Source: Proteobacteria bacterium ST_bin11
Lineage (GTDB): Bacteria; Pseudomonadota; Gammaproteobacteria; Methylococcales; Methylomonadaceae
Direction: 5' to 3'
NCBI GenBank assembly: GCA_002083615.1
Contig: MSXO01000018.1
Span: 3,622-67,621, forward strand
DNA: 64,000 nt
The translations under genes were made by a program, and so were the position numbers. Positions 1-8,423 of the stretch are shown here, one piece after another; positions within the stretch are counted from its first letter, which is position 1; every line of letters begins with the position of its first letter. The notes beneath the pieces were generated by a model. It was not told the origin of the DNA. It saw only the letters and a program-made list of their open reading frames with translations, and made no database searches.

Positions 1-1181
1 ATAGAAGCAACAACACCCGCACCGACGGTACGACCACCTTCACGAATGGCGAAACGTAAGCCGTCTTCCATCGCAATCGGTGAGATTAGTTTTACGACAA
101 CAGAAATATTATCGCCTGGCATAACCATCTCAACACCTTCCGGCAGATCCACTGCACCGGTCACGTCTGTAGTTCTGAAGTAGAACTGTGGACGGTAGCC
201 ATTGAAGAACGGCGTGTGACGTCCACCTTCTTCTTTGGACAGCACATAAATCTCTGCTTTAAAGTGCGCGTGCGGCTTAATCGAGTTGACGTGCGCCAAT
301 ACTTGACCGCGCTCGACATCATCTCTTTTGGTTCCGCGTAATAGTACGCCAACGTTATCGCCTGCTTGACCTTGATCGAGCAATTTGCGGAACATTTCGA
401 CGCCTGTGCAGGTGGTTTTGACGGTATCTTTTATACCGACAATCTCAACCTCTTCGCCTACTTTGACAATTCCACGCTCAACACGACCGGTTACCACTGT
501 ACCCCGGCCTGAGATTGAGAATACGTCTTCAATAGGCATTAAGAATTTGCCGTCTATGGCACGCTCGGGCTGAGGAATATAACTATCCAACGCTTCCACC
601 AAGCGAACTACGGATTGTACACCGATTTCGCTTTGTTCGCCTTCTAATGCTTTTAATGCGGAACCAACAATGATAGGCGTATCGTCGCCAGGAAATTCAT
701 ATTGGTTCAAGAGCTCGCGAATTTCCATCTCGACCAACTCAATCAATTCCGCATCGTCAACCATGTCCGCTTTGTTCAGGAACACGACAATGTAAGGAAC
801 ACCTACTTGGCGAGACAGCAGAATGTGTTCGCGAGTTTGCGGCATAGGACCATCAGCAGCCGAGCAAACCAGGATCGCACCATCCATTTGGGCGGCGCCG
901 GTAATCATATTTTTGACGTAGTCAGCATGCCCTGGACAGTCAACATGGGCATAATGGCGATTAGCTGACTCATACTCTACGTGTGATGTAGAGATGGTAA
1001 TACCTCGCGCGCGCTCTTCTGGGGCGTTGTCGATTTGATCAAAAGCTTTTACTTCGCCGCCCTGCAGCTCGGCCATTACTTTTGTTAATGCCGCTGTCAA
1101 TGTGGTTTTACCATGATCAACGTGACCGATGGTACCAACGTTTACGTGCGGTTTCTTTCTTTCAAATTTTTCTTTAGCCAT
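1..1181 (-). CDS. tuf: Elongation factor Tu (3' end cut by window edge)
   Basis: EF-Tu is the GTPase that delivers aminoacyl-tRNA to the ribosomal A site. The minus-strand frame opens with MAKEKFERKKPHVNVGT at 1181 and stays open to base 1, where it encodes GGRTVGAGVVAS, the conserved last strand of domain 3. About 393 codons are visible against the usual 394-396, so only the last few codons are missing. The G1 loop (GHVDHGKTTL) and the NKxD and DCPGH nucleotide-binding motifs are encoded. It lies directly downstream of tRNA-Tyr, tRNA-Gly and tRNA-Thr, the same order as the tufB operon of enterobacteria, so it is probably transcribed with them. Confidence 0.97.
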   Translation of the reverse strand, partial: MAKEKFERKKPHVNVGTIGHVDHGKTTLTAALTKVMAELQGGEVKAFDQIDNAPEERARGITISTSHVEYESANRHYAHVDCPGHADYVKNMITGAAQMDGAILVCSAADGPMPQTREHILLSRQVGVPYIVVFLNKADMVDDAELIELVEMEIRELLNQYEFPGDDTPIIVGSALKALEGEQSEIGVQSVVRLVEALDSYIPQPERAIDGKFLMPIEDVFSISGRGTVVTGRVERGIVKVGEEVEIVGIKDTVKTTCTGVEMFRKLLDQGQAGDNVGVLLRGTKRDDVERGQVLAHVNSIKPHAHFKAEIYVLSKEEGGRHTPFFNGYRPQFYFRTTDVTGAVDLPEGVEMVMPGDNISVVVKLISPIAMEDGLRFAIREGGRTVGAGVVAS

Positions 1182-1223
1182 TTTTGAAACACCCTAACTA
1201 CAACAAAAACAATCAACCCTGTC

Positions 1224-1299
<76 letters not shown>

Positions 1300-1318
1300 G
1301 AGTACACTACCCTGATAA

Positions 1319-1392
1319 TGGAGCGGGTGATGGGAATCGAACCCACGCAATCAGCTTGGAAGGCTGGAGTTCTACCATTGAACTACACCCGC
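1319..1392 (-). tRNA. tRNA-Gly(TCC)
   Basis: Acceptor stem GCGGGTG pairs with CACCCGC. The anticodon loop CTTCCAA gives anticodon TCC, the T loop is GGTTCGATTCC, and CCA is encoded. It is the middle gene of a three-tRNA cluster ahead of tuf. Confidence 0.95.
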
Positions 1393-1409
1393 AGATCCCA
1401 TAAATTTGA

Positions 1410-1494
1410 TGGTGGAGGGGGGAGGATTCGAACCTCCGAAGGTAGAACCGGCAGATTTACAGTCTGATCCCTTTGGCCGCTCGGGAACCCCTCC
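1410..1494 (-). tRNA. tRNA-Tyr(GTA)
   Basis: An 85-nt class II tRNA with the long variable arm typical of tRNA-Tyr. The anticodon loop CTGTAAA gives anticodon GTA, acceptor GGAGGGG pairs with CCCCTCC, and CCA is encoded. It is the first gene of the Tyr-Gly-Thr-tuf unit. Confidence 0.95.
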
Positions 1495-1510
1495 GTTACT
1501 TATTCAATCA

Positions 1511-1539
1511 ATTATCCTTGCTTACAAAACCCTAGTCAA
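1511..1539 (-). promoter_or_regulatory. Sigma-70 promoter of the tRNA-tuf unit
   Basis: On the minus strand, TTGACT is followed after exactly 17 bases by GATAAT, 17 bases ahead of tRNA-Tyr. This is close to the sigma-70 consensus with ideal spacing, as expected for a stable-RNA promoter. Confidence 0.8.
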
Positions 1540-1566
1540 GCTTTTTATTGGGGTGGCGATTAGATA

Positions 1567-2121
1567 TCAATCACTCAGGTGCACAAAATTACCAGCAACC
1601 AACCCCTCTATATTTTTTACAACTCCTTCGAATAACCCCGAAAGCCTCGCCTGCGAAGCAATTGGCAATCGAGACAACACATAATCGGCTACCTTTTCTT
1701 CTGCCACAGGTCGACCAATACCAATCCTGAGCCGATAAAAATCGCGAGAGTCTATATGAGCGATAATGTCACGGAGCCCATTATGCCCGCCATGACCGCC
1801 ATCGCGCTTCAACTTGATAAGACCCTCTGACAACTCAAGATCATCATGAACAACAAGCATTTCATCGGGACTTAGCTTGTAATAACGCAACAACTTCCCA
1901 ACCGGCAACCCACTTTTGTTCATAAAAGCCATCGGCTTTAACAGAAAAAGCTTGCACCCACCGATATTGCATTCCGCCAATTCAGCGGAAAATTGACTAC
2001 TACTGGACCAAGTAGCATTCGCAACACTAGTCAGATACTCCACAAACAAAAACCCGGCGTTATGCCGGGTTTTTTCATATTGCCGCCCAGGATTACCCAG
2101 ACCAACAATCAACTTGATCAT
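1567..2121 (-). CDS. pth: Peptidyl-tRNA hydrolase
   Basis: Pth cleaves the ester bond of peptidyl-tRNA released from stalled ribosomes and recycles the tRNA. The 184-residue product is slightly shorter than the E. coli enzyme (194). It begins MIKLIVGLGNPG and contains the family signature around residues 18-24 (TRHNAGF, with the catalytic His), the conserved Asn of AFMNKSG, and VVHDDLEL with the catalytic Asp. It lies downstream of rplY and prs on the same strand, the usual prs-rplY-pth order. The gap to rplY is about 23 bases, so translation from one message is likely. An unusual strong hairpin lies inside its first 25 codons and is listed separately. Confidence 0.95.
   Translation of the reverse strand: MIKLIVGLGNPGRQYEKTRHNAGFLFVEYLTSVANATWSSSSQFSAELAECNIGGCKLFLLKPMAFMNKSGLPVGKLLRYYKLSPDEMLVVHDDLELSEGLIKLKRDGGHGGHNGLRDIIAHIDSRDFYRLRIGIGRPVAEEKVADYVLSRLPIASQARLSGLFEGVVKNIEGLVAGNFVHLSD
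2048..2074 (-). other. Terminator-like hairpin inside the start of pth
   Basis: An 11-bp perfect inverted repeat (2048-2058 with 2064-2074, 5-base loop) is flanked by T runs on both strands, so it has the form of an intrinsic terminator. It encodes the conserved TRHNAGF region of Pth. It may be a coincidence of codon choice or an attenuator; the sequence cannot decide. Confidence 0.45.
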
Positions 2122-2144
2122 TCAGGTAAAACGTGAAAGAGTTT

Positions 2145-2741
2145 TTACTCAGCACTATCCGCTGATCTTGGCTTCACGATTTGCGCAACCGGATGATCGT
2201 GCTCTGCACCATGCTGTAATGCCGCAACCTCAACACCTGCAGGCAATACCAAGTCGGACAAGTGTATTGTCGAACCAATATCCACACCAGCCAAATCCAC
2301 TTCTATGTACTCAGGCAAAGCCGAAGGCATACATAACACCTCCACGTCAGCCATAGCATGAGTCACCAAACCACCTTTCTTTACACCAACCGAAATGGCT
2401 TCGTTAATAAAATGCAAAGGGACATGCACTTTCAGCTTATGGGCTTCATCAACCCGCATAAAATCCATATGCAAAACTATAGGTTTTGCAGGATGTCTCT
2501 GTATATGCTTAAGAACGGCTTTCTCTGTTTTGCCGTTGATCTTCAGATCAAGCACATGGGAATAAACCGCTTCATGCACTAAATGCTTAACCACTTCGTT
2601 GTGATCCAGCAACAACATCTCAGGAGCACCACTACCACCATAGACTACGGCAGGCACCTTCCCCTGACGACGAACAACTTTGGCCGCACTACTGCCCGAG
2701 ACACTACGAGCTTCTGCAACAAATTCAAACACGTTAGCCAT
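2145..2741 (-). CDS. rplY: 50S ribosomal protein L25 (Ctc form)
   Basis: This is the 5S rRNA-binding L25 protein in its long, two-domain TL5/Ctc form. The first ~95 residues are the L25 domain that binds 5S rRNA, and the rest is the beta-rich Ctc extension. The product is 198 residues when started at MANVFEFVAEAR. I prefer this start to an in-frame ATG nine codons upstream because GGAG lies seven bases before it and family members begin with a short lead into this strand. It sits between prs and pth in the conserved order. Confidence 0.93.
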   Translation of the reverse strand: MANVFEFVAEARSVSGSSAAKVVRRQGKVPAVVYGGSGAPEMLLLDHNEVVKHLVHEAVYSHVLDLKINGKTEKAVLKHIQRHPAKPIVLHMDFMRVDEAHKLKVHVPLHFINEAISVGVKKGGLVTHAMADVEVLCMPSALPEYIEVDLAGVDIGSTIHLSDLVLPAGVEVAALQHGAEHDHPVAQIVKPRSADSAE

Positions 2742-2786
2742 TTTTTTCTCCAAAAGCTTGTTACACAAGCACTACTTTAATTCTTA

Positions 2787-3740
2787 TCAATCAACATAAA
2801 GCGAGCTCACAGACTCGCCCGCCGCTATACGTCGTATGGTTTCTGCCAGCATTTCAGCAACACTTAACTGCCTAATTTTAGCGATCCCAGCCAGTTCCGC
2901 AGTAAGCGGTATCGTGTCCGTAACTACCAACTCATCGAGAACGGAACTTTTAACATTTTCAGCAGCAGCACCGGATAAGACTGGGTGGGTACAGTAGGCA
3001 ACTACTTTCATAGCACCGTTTTTCTTCAGCGCCTCAGCAGCATGACATAAGGTTCCCGCAGTATCGACCAAGTCATCCACCATGACACAAGTGCGACCCT
3101 CAACGTCCCCTATAATGTGCATTATCTCGGATACATTAGGTCTAGGCCTACGTTTATCGATGATAGCCAAATCAGCATCGCCCAAACGCTTGGCAATCGC
3201 ACGAGCCCTGACCACACCGCCAACGTCCGGCGAAACCACAATTAAATTTTGGTACTCTTGCCGCCAAATATCACCCAACAAAATGGGCGAAGCATATACG
3301 TTATCTACGGGAATCCCAAAGAAACCCATGATTTGATCTGCATGCAAATCCACGGTCAACGCCCTGTCGGCTCCCGCATTGCCAATCATGTCCGCGACCA
3401 ATCTTGCCGTAATTGGCACTCTCGCCGACCTAGACCGACGATCTTGCCGGGCATACCCGTAATACGGCATAACCGCTGTTATTCTCGCAGCAGACGCCCG
3501 CCTTAGCGCATCGATCATCACCAACAATTCCATAAGATTTTCGTTGGTCGGCGAACAGGTAGGCTGTATTACAAATACATCCCTACCCCTAACATTCTCT
3601 TCAATCTCAACAAAAATCTCGCCATCACTGAATCGACCAACAGTGGCCATGCCCAGGCGCATATTGAGCTTCTTCACAATACCTTCAGACAACGCCTTAT
3701 TGGCATTCCCCGAGAATACCATTACCGAGGCTTCACGCAT
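2787..3740 (-). CDS. prs: Ribose-phosphate pyrophosphokinase
   Basis: This enzyme transfers pyrophosphate from ATP to ribose 5-phosphate to make PRPP, the precursor of nucleotides, histidine, tryptophan and NAD. At 317 residues it matches the class I enzyme (about 315). Visible motifs are VFSGNANKALSEG at the N terminus, the flexible-loop region DRRSRSARVPITA, and the PRPP-binding segment CVMVDDLVDTAGTL around residues 218-231. AGGAG lies eight bases before the ATG at 3740. It is downstream of tRNA-Gln and upstream of rplY. PRPP is also the known co-substrate of authentic beta-RFAP synthases, relevant to the protein at 44516. Confidence 0.96.
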   Translation of the reverse strand: MREASVMVFSGNANKALSEGIVKKLNMRLGMATVGRFSDGEIFVEIEENVRGRDVFVIQPTCSPTNENLMELLVMIDALRRASAARITAVMPYYGYARQDRRSRSARVPITARLVADMIGNAGADRALTVDLHADQIMGFFGIPVDNVYASPILLGDIWRQEYQNLIVVSPDVGGVVRARAIAKRLGDADLAIIDKRRPRPNVSEIMHIIGDVEGRTCVMVDDLVDTAGTLCHAAEALKKNGAMKVVAYCTHPVLSGAAAENVKSSVLDELVVTDTIPLTAELAGIAKIRQLSVAEMLAETIRRIAAGESVSSLYVD

Positions 3741-3775
3741 TCAAGCACTCCTAAGGAACTGTTGTGTGGAGATTA

Positions 3776-3850
3776 TGGCTGGGCTGCAAGGATTCGAACC
3801 TTGGTATGCGAGGATCAAAACCTCGTGCCTTACCGCTTGGCGACAGCCCA
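3776..3850 (-). tRNA. tRNA-Gln(TTG)
   Basis: Acceptor TGGGCTG pairs with CAGCCCA. The anticodon loop TTTTGAT gives anticodon TTG, the T loop is GGTTCGAATCC, and CCA is encoded. Its place between ispE and prs is conserved in gammaproteobacteria. Confidence 0.95.
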
Positions 3851-3859
3851 TTAAATTGA

Positions 3860-4726
3860 TTAAACAGATCCGTGTTCTAATTTTTCATGCAGAGGTGAAG
3901 CGTTCAGGCCGCGGGCCAAATAAACCGACCAATTCGAAATCAATGCGGAAAATGCCTCACGTGCTGCTCCTTCCGAATCGAACTGAGCAAACACACACGC
4001 ACCAGTCCCGGTTAATCTTGCTTCTGCATACTGGGACAAAGCATCCATCGCCTCATCCACCGGCTTATACAACCTACTGACAACCGGAAGACAATCATTT
4101 TGCCAGTCGCCTGCAATGAAGTCGCGCATTGTGATGGGTTTACTATCTCTTGTCAACTCCTCCGCCAAAAATATCTCCTTGGTATTTACGTGGCAATCAG
4201 GCTTTATCACCACAACCCATTGCTCCGGGATAGTTATTGGCTTCAATTTCTCGCCAACACCCTCGCCCCACGCTGTGTAGCCATTAACGAAAACCGGCAC
4301 ATCGGCGCCAAGCTGTAAGCCCAGCTCCATCAATTTATCGGTTGACAAACAAAGATTCCACAACTTGTTTAGCACGACCAGAGTAGTTGCAGCATCAGAG
4401 CTGCCACCTCCCAAACCGCCCCCCATTGGCAGATTTTTTTCAACTTCGATACAGACGCCAGCGGAACAACCGGTGGATTTTTTCAGCAAATTGGCGGCAC
4501 GAATAGTTAAGTCTTCTTGCTCCGGTACGCCCGGAATCGGGTCGCGTAGATAAACAGCACCATTATCGGTAGGGTGAAAACTGATCCAATCACATAAATC
4601 AATAATTTGAAACACGGTTTGCAGCAGATGGTACCCATCGGGACGACGCCCAACGATTCTTAACGTTAAATTCAGCTTGGCCGGCGCGGGCCACCTCTCG
4701 CCCCACCCCGCTGGGTGTTCTTGCAT
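3860..4726 (-). CDS. ispE: 4-diphosphocytidyl-2-C-methyl-D-erythritol kinase
   Basis: IspE is the GHMP-family kinase that phosphorylates CDP-methylerythritol in the MEP route to isoprenoids. The N terminus has PAPAKLNLTLRIVGRRPDGYH, and the ATP-binding glycine loop PMGGGLGGGSSDAAT lies near residue 100. The C-terminal LTGTGACVFA segment is also typical. The ATG at 4726 gives 288 residues, close to the usual 280-290. A GTG at 4747 would overlap the end of lolB by 16 bases and adds residues unlike the family. The gene follows lolB by five bases and is probably translated from the same message. Confidence 0.93.
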   Translation of the reverse strand: MQEHPAGWGERWPAPAKLNLTLRIVGRRPDGYHLLQTVFQIIDLCDWISFHPTDNGAVYLRDPIPGVPEQEDLTIRAANLLKKSTGCSAGVCIEVEKNLPMGGGLGGGSSDAATTLVVLNKLWNLCLSTDKLMELGLQLGADVPVFVNGYTAWGEGVGEKLKPITIPEQWVVVIKPDCHVNTKEIFLAEELTRDSKPITMRDFIAGDWQNDCLPVVSRLYKPVDEAMDALSQYAEARLTGTGACVFAQFDSEGAAREAFSALISNWSVYLARGLNASPLHEKLEHGSV

Positions 4727-4731
4727 ATCCG

Positions 4732-5298
4732 TCACGACAAATCCCACTGATCGACTACTAATTTAATTTTTGTCTTGTCTTTTTCCGCATTGATTTTTCT
4801 CGGCAACACTAATGTATTAACCCTCTGCATTTCTCTGAACCCGACATGCCATCCTGCCTGTAAAAACCCACCAACCTGCTCGACAAATGATTGATCGGGA
4901 TCAGGCATACCAACAACCCAATACTTCATTGCGTTCAAAGGTATCGCTACCCCGAGCTGCTCAGACAATATCTGCTCGGCAGGTCCACTAAACTCTTTCC
5001 GCGTATCGCCATCATCGACAGTGACCAAATCAGCCGCAACGGATATCACAAGCTTTCCTTGGGCCAACGGCCCAGAAAGCTCGATATCATCGCGATACAA
5101 GCGGTGACGCCAACTCACTGAAGCGGATATCGAATCTCTCTCGTCAGCAAGTGCCAATCTCCCCTCCAAGTACCACTGCTGCTGCGGCAACACTTGCATA
5201 TCTTGCAAGCGATAAACCTCTCCCTCTTTCTCAGTTAACCAAGAACAACCCGTAAGCAACATCCCTGACAACAAAAATACGCTGCTCCAAAAAGTCAT
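4732..5298 (-). CDS. lolB: Outer-membrane lipoprotein receptor LolB
   Basis: LolB accepts lipoproteins from periplasmic LolA and inserts them into the outer membrane. The 188-residue product starts with a lipoprotein signal peptide ending LLTGC, which predicts lipidation at Cys18. The mature part has the expected half-barrel pattern, with WYLEGRLALADERDSISASVSW near the start. Position immediately before ispE is diagnostic in gammaproteobacteria. Its start overlaps the stop of the upstream TPR lipoprotein gene by four bases, indicating coupled translation. Confidence 0.9.
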   Translation of the reverse strand: MTFWSSVFLLSGMLLTGCSWLTEKEGEVYRLQDMQVLPQQQWYLEGRLALADERDSISASVSWRHRLYRDDIELSGPLAQGKLVISVAADLVTVDDGDTRKEFSGPAEQILSEQLGVAIPLNAMKYWVVGMPDPDQSFVEQVGGFLQAGWHVGFREMQRVNTLVLPRKINAEKDKTKIKLVVDQWDLS

Positions 5299-7019
5299 TG
5301 CCCGTTCTGCAAAAAGCGTGTTTTAAATTCCAACAAATATTCGTCTTCAGGCGATTTTTTATAGACGCTGTCAAACAATTCTCTTGCCTTCTTCTCTTCG
5401 CCCATTGACCAGAGCACCTCAGCAATATGCGCGGCAATTTCATTTTCGGGCTGTTTCTCGTAAGCCCTTCGCAGAAACTCCAAGGCTCGTTCGGGTTTTC
5501 CGAGCTTAAACTGTAGCCATCCGTAGCTGTCTATCACTACCGCCTCGTCCGGTTGCAAGCTTAAAGCGCGCTCCAAATACTTAGCCGCTTCGTCATAGCG
5601 CTCGGTTCTATCGGTCAGGGTATAACCCAACGCATTGAGCGCACCGACATCATCAGGCTTTTTATCTAAAATCTTTTTCAAATCAGACTCAAGCACATCC
5701 AATTTATCCAAGCGCTCGGCGACTAAAGCTCGGGCATACAATACTTCGCGACTATCGGGCATATCCTTCAAAGCCATGGTCAGGACATCAAACGCCTCCT
5801 GATAATTACCCAATTGGTTAAACAGCTCGGCTTTTACCATCAAAATTCTTAAATGCTGCTCCGGATACTTGTTATCCATCCGCTTGATGCGGGTTGAAAT
5901 CTCGTCGAAACGCTTCTGGGTCATCAACAAAGACACCGCCGCCATATCCGCATCGAAAGCATAATTGCCGTCATCCACCCGATCAAACCATGCCAATGCC
6001 TTATCGGGACGCTGTTGCTCGACTGCGATTTTACCCAGATAAAAACTAGCTTGACCCTCCCATTCAGGATTGTTCAACAACTTCTCAAGAACGTTTTCAG
6101 CCTTGTCGACCTGACCTTGCTGCATATTGATCAACGCCAGCGTGAACAAGGTGTCTGCGTCGTCCGGTTTATCTTCAAGCACGCTCTGGCAAAGCTTTAT
6201 TGCATCGTCATAGTCACGACCATTAACCAAGACTTCTAGCAACATTTTTCTAAGCAGCCTATCCTCCGGAGCCGCCTTAACCGCCTTTTCCAAAGCGCTA
6301 CGGGCTTTGGCCAAGTCGCCTGAACGGCCGGCTAACTGCGCTTGCAAAATCACCGCTTTATTCCAATCAGGTTGAATCAGCAGTGCTTGACTGACTTTCT
6401 GCTGGGCCAACTCATTATTTTGCAAAACCGACGCCAGCACAGCTTGCAGGAAAAATACGCTCGCCTGGTTAGGATTTTCAAGCGCCAACTCTTCCAACAC
6501 GTCGTAAGTGAACTGAGTGCGACCTTCTTTTTCCATCAATTTGGTCATTTCCAGCACACCCGCCTCAAAACCAGCAGGGTCGTCAGCCAGCATCGCATTG
6601 AGATTTTCGACAGCCGCTTTCTGATCTGAATTTTTGATCGCCAGTAACACGGCAAACTTTCTCGCGGCCAAATTTTTACCGTCTTTGGCAAGCCAAACCG
6701 TCAAAGCTTCTCGCGTACGCTGCTCATCTTTCAAAAACAGACCAATTTTGACCGCCCGCTCAGCGATCCTTGGGTCATCAACACGCTTAGCGGCTTGAAG
6801 GTACGCATCCATGGCCAAATGATACTGATTGCGCTGCCCTGCCAATTCGGCGGCCATCAGTAAATACAGCACTTCTTCGTCGATCACCGTATTGCGGTTA
6901 ACTCTGCTTTCCAAACCCTCCGGCTTGGCAGGCAAACCTTCTACGTCAGACTCTTTCTCAGGCGAAACAGCGCACCCTGACATCGATAACAACATTGCTA
7001 TGGCTATCCATCTTTTCAT
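5295..7019 (-). CDS. TPR-repeat lipoprotein
   Basis: A 574-residue protein with a lipoprotein signal (MKRWIAIAMLLSMSGC, lipidated Cys16), followed by a chain of tetratricopeptide repeats to the C terminus. Helical pairs such as LNALGYTLTDRTERYDEAAKYLERAL and VIDSYGWLQFKLGKPERALEFL fit the TPR pattern. TPR proteins act as protein-binding scaffolds; this one should sit in the periplasm, attached to a membrane. Genes of this type are often found upstream of lolB in gammaproteobacteria, and the four-base overlap with lolB supports co-expression. Its partner is unknown. A part in outer-membrane assembly is only an inference from the neighbour. Confidence 0.8.
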   Translation of the reverse strand: MKRWIAIAMLLSMSGCAVSPEKESDVEGLPAKPEGLESRVNRNTVIDEEVLYLLMAAELAGQRNQYHLAMDAYLQAAKRVDDPRIAERAVKIGLFLKDEQRTREALTVWLAKDGKNLAARKFAVLLAIKNSDQKAAVENLNAMLADDPAGFEAGVLEMTKLMEKEGRTQFTYDVLEELALENPNQASVFFLQAVLASVLQNNELAQQKVSQALLIQPDWNKAVILQAQLAGRSGDLAKARSALEKAVKAAPEDRLLRKMLLEVLVNGRDYDDAIKLCQSVLEDKPDDADTLFTLALINMQQGQVDKAENVLEKLLNNPEWEGQASFYLGKIAVEQQRPDKALAWFDRVDDGNYAFDADMAAVSLLMTQKRFDEISTRIKRMDNKYPEQHLRILMVKAELFNQLGNYQEAFDVLTMALKDMPDSREVLYARALVAERLDKLDVLESDLKKILDKKPDDVGALNALGYTLTDRTERYDEAAKYLERALSLQPDEAVVIDSYGWLQFKLGKPERALEFLRRAYEKQPENEIAAHIAEVLWSMGEEKKARELFDSVYKKSPEDEYLLEFKTRFLQNGQ

Positions 7020-7165
7020 GCAATCAATTGACCCACTTTTGAAAAACTATTGATGATAGATTACCAGAAAAACCCCCTAAATCAGATTGTCGTTTCATTG
7101 AATTTGGACAAACACACCTCAATCCTTAAAATAGTGCACTTTTATTGTGCTATTGTTCGTAAACG

Positions 7166-8416
7166 ATGACTCTTCTTGCCGTAGGGATTAATTACAATAC
7201 AGCGCCGGTCGCGATTCGCGAACGTTTGGCGTTCCCGACGGAAATGCTCGATAACACATTAAGAAATTTGTGGAATGTGCGCGAAATCAGTGAGGCAGCC
7301 ATCCTGTCAACTTGCAACCGCACCGAATTTTACTACCAGGCCGACAGCGACAATCAGTCCTTGTTGGTAGAGTGGATAGCCGATAACAAGCAACTCAGGC
7401 CTGCGGACTTTACCCCCTATCTTTATAGTTATAAAGACAGCCAATCGATAAGACACATGTTCCGAGTGGCTTGCGGCCTGGATTCGATGATACTCGGCGA
7501 ACCGCAAATTCTCGGCCAAATGAAAAACGCCTATCATGCCGCTTCACAAGCTGGCACCTTAGGCCGAAATCTCAGCAAGTTATTTCAACACACCTTTTCC
7601 GCCGCCAAAAAAGTCCGCACCGACACAGCCATCGGCTCCAGCCCAGTGTCGGTGGCATTTGCCGCAGTGCAACTGGCCCAACAGATTTTCGACAAACTCA
7701 GCGAACAAACTGCGCTACTGATAGGTGCCGGCGAGACCATAGAACTCACCGCACGCCATCTTTATCAGCATGGTATCGGTCGGATCATCATTGCCAACCG
7801 CACTTACGACAAGGCCCACGCCTTAGCGATGCAATTCAACGGCTACGCGATTAATTTGGCGGAACTGCCAAATCATTTGGCGGAGGCCGACATCGTGGTG
7901 TCATCCACCGCCAGCCAACTGCCGATTCTCGGCAAGGGCCGCGTGGAAAGCGCGATCAAAATCCGCAAGCACAAACCCATGTTCATGGTTGATCTGGCCG
8001 TACCGCGCGATATCGAGGCAGAAGTTGCGCAGTTACGCGACGTTTATCTTTACACCGTCGATGACCTACAAAACACTGTCAATCAAAACATGGACTCGCG
8101 CCGCCGCGCCGCCGAGCAGGCCGAAGAAATTATCGACACCCAAGTCGAACACTTTATGGCCTGGCTCCGCTCCCAAGGCGCCCAGGAAACCATCCGCGAC
8201 TACCGCACGCAGGCAGAGCAGACTCGCGACGAAGCCTTGCAAAGAGCACTGGCCCAACTCAACAGCGGCGCAGCAGCCGACGAGGTCTTACAGCGCCTAG
8301 CGCACACCTTGACCAATAAACTGATTCATACGCCCTGCGCACAATTACGCGAAGCAGGCGCTAACGAACGCCACGACCTCATCTCCGCTTCCCGCGAAAT
8401 TTTCAAATTACGTTAA
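7166..8416 (+). CDS. hemA: Glutamyl-tRNA reductase
   Basis: HemA reduces glutamyl-tRNA(Glu) to glutamate-1-semialdehyde with NADPH, the first committed step of C5 tetrapyrrole synthesis. The 416-residue product opens with LLAVGINYNTAPVAIRERLAF and has the active-site cysteine near residue 50 (LSTCNRTE). A nucleotide-binding fold follows near residue 190 (ALLIGAGETIELTARHL), and the C-terminal dimerisation helices are present. It is divergent from the TPR gene across a 146-bp promoter region. prfA follows after seven bases. Confidence 0.95.
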   Translation: MTLLAVGINYNTAPVAIRERLAFPTEMLDNTLRNLWNVREISEAAILSTCNRTEFYYQADSDNQSLLVEWIADNKQLRPADFTPYLYSYKDSQSIRHMFRVACGLDSMILGEPQILGQMKNAYHAASQAGTLGRNLSKLFQHTFSAAKKVRTDTAIGSSPVSVAFAAVQLAQQIFDKLSEQTALLIGAGETIELTARHLYQHGIGRIIIANRTYDKAHALAMQFNGYAINLAELPNHLAEADIVVSSTASQLPILGKGRVESAIKIRKHKPMFMVDLAVPRDIEAEVAQLRDVYLYTVDDLQNTVNQNMDSRRRAAEQAEEIIDTQVEHFMAWLRSQGAQETIRDYRTQAEQTRDEALQRALAQLNSGAAADEVLQRLAHTLTNKLIHTPCAQLREAGANERHDLISASREIFKLR

Positions 8417-8423
8417 CCACTCA

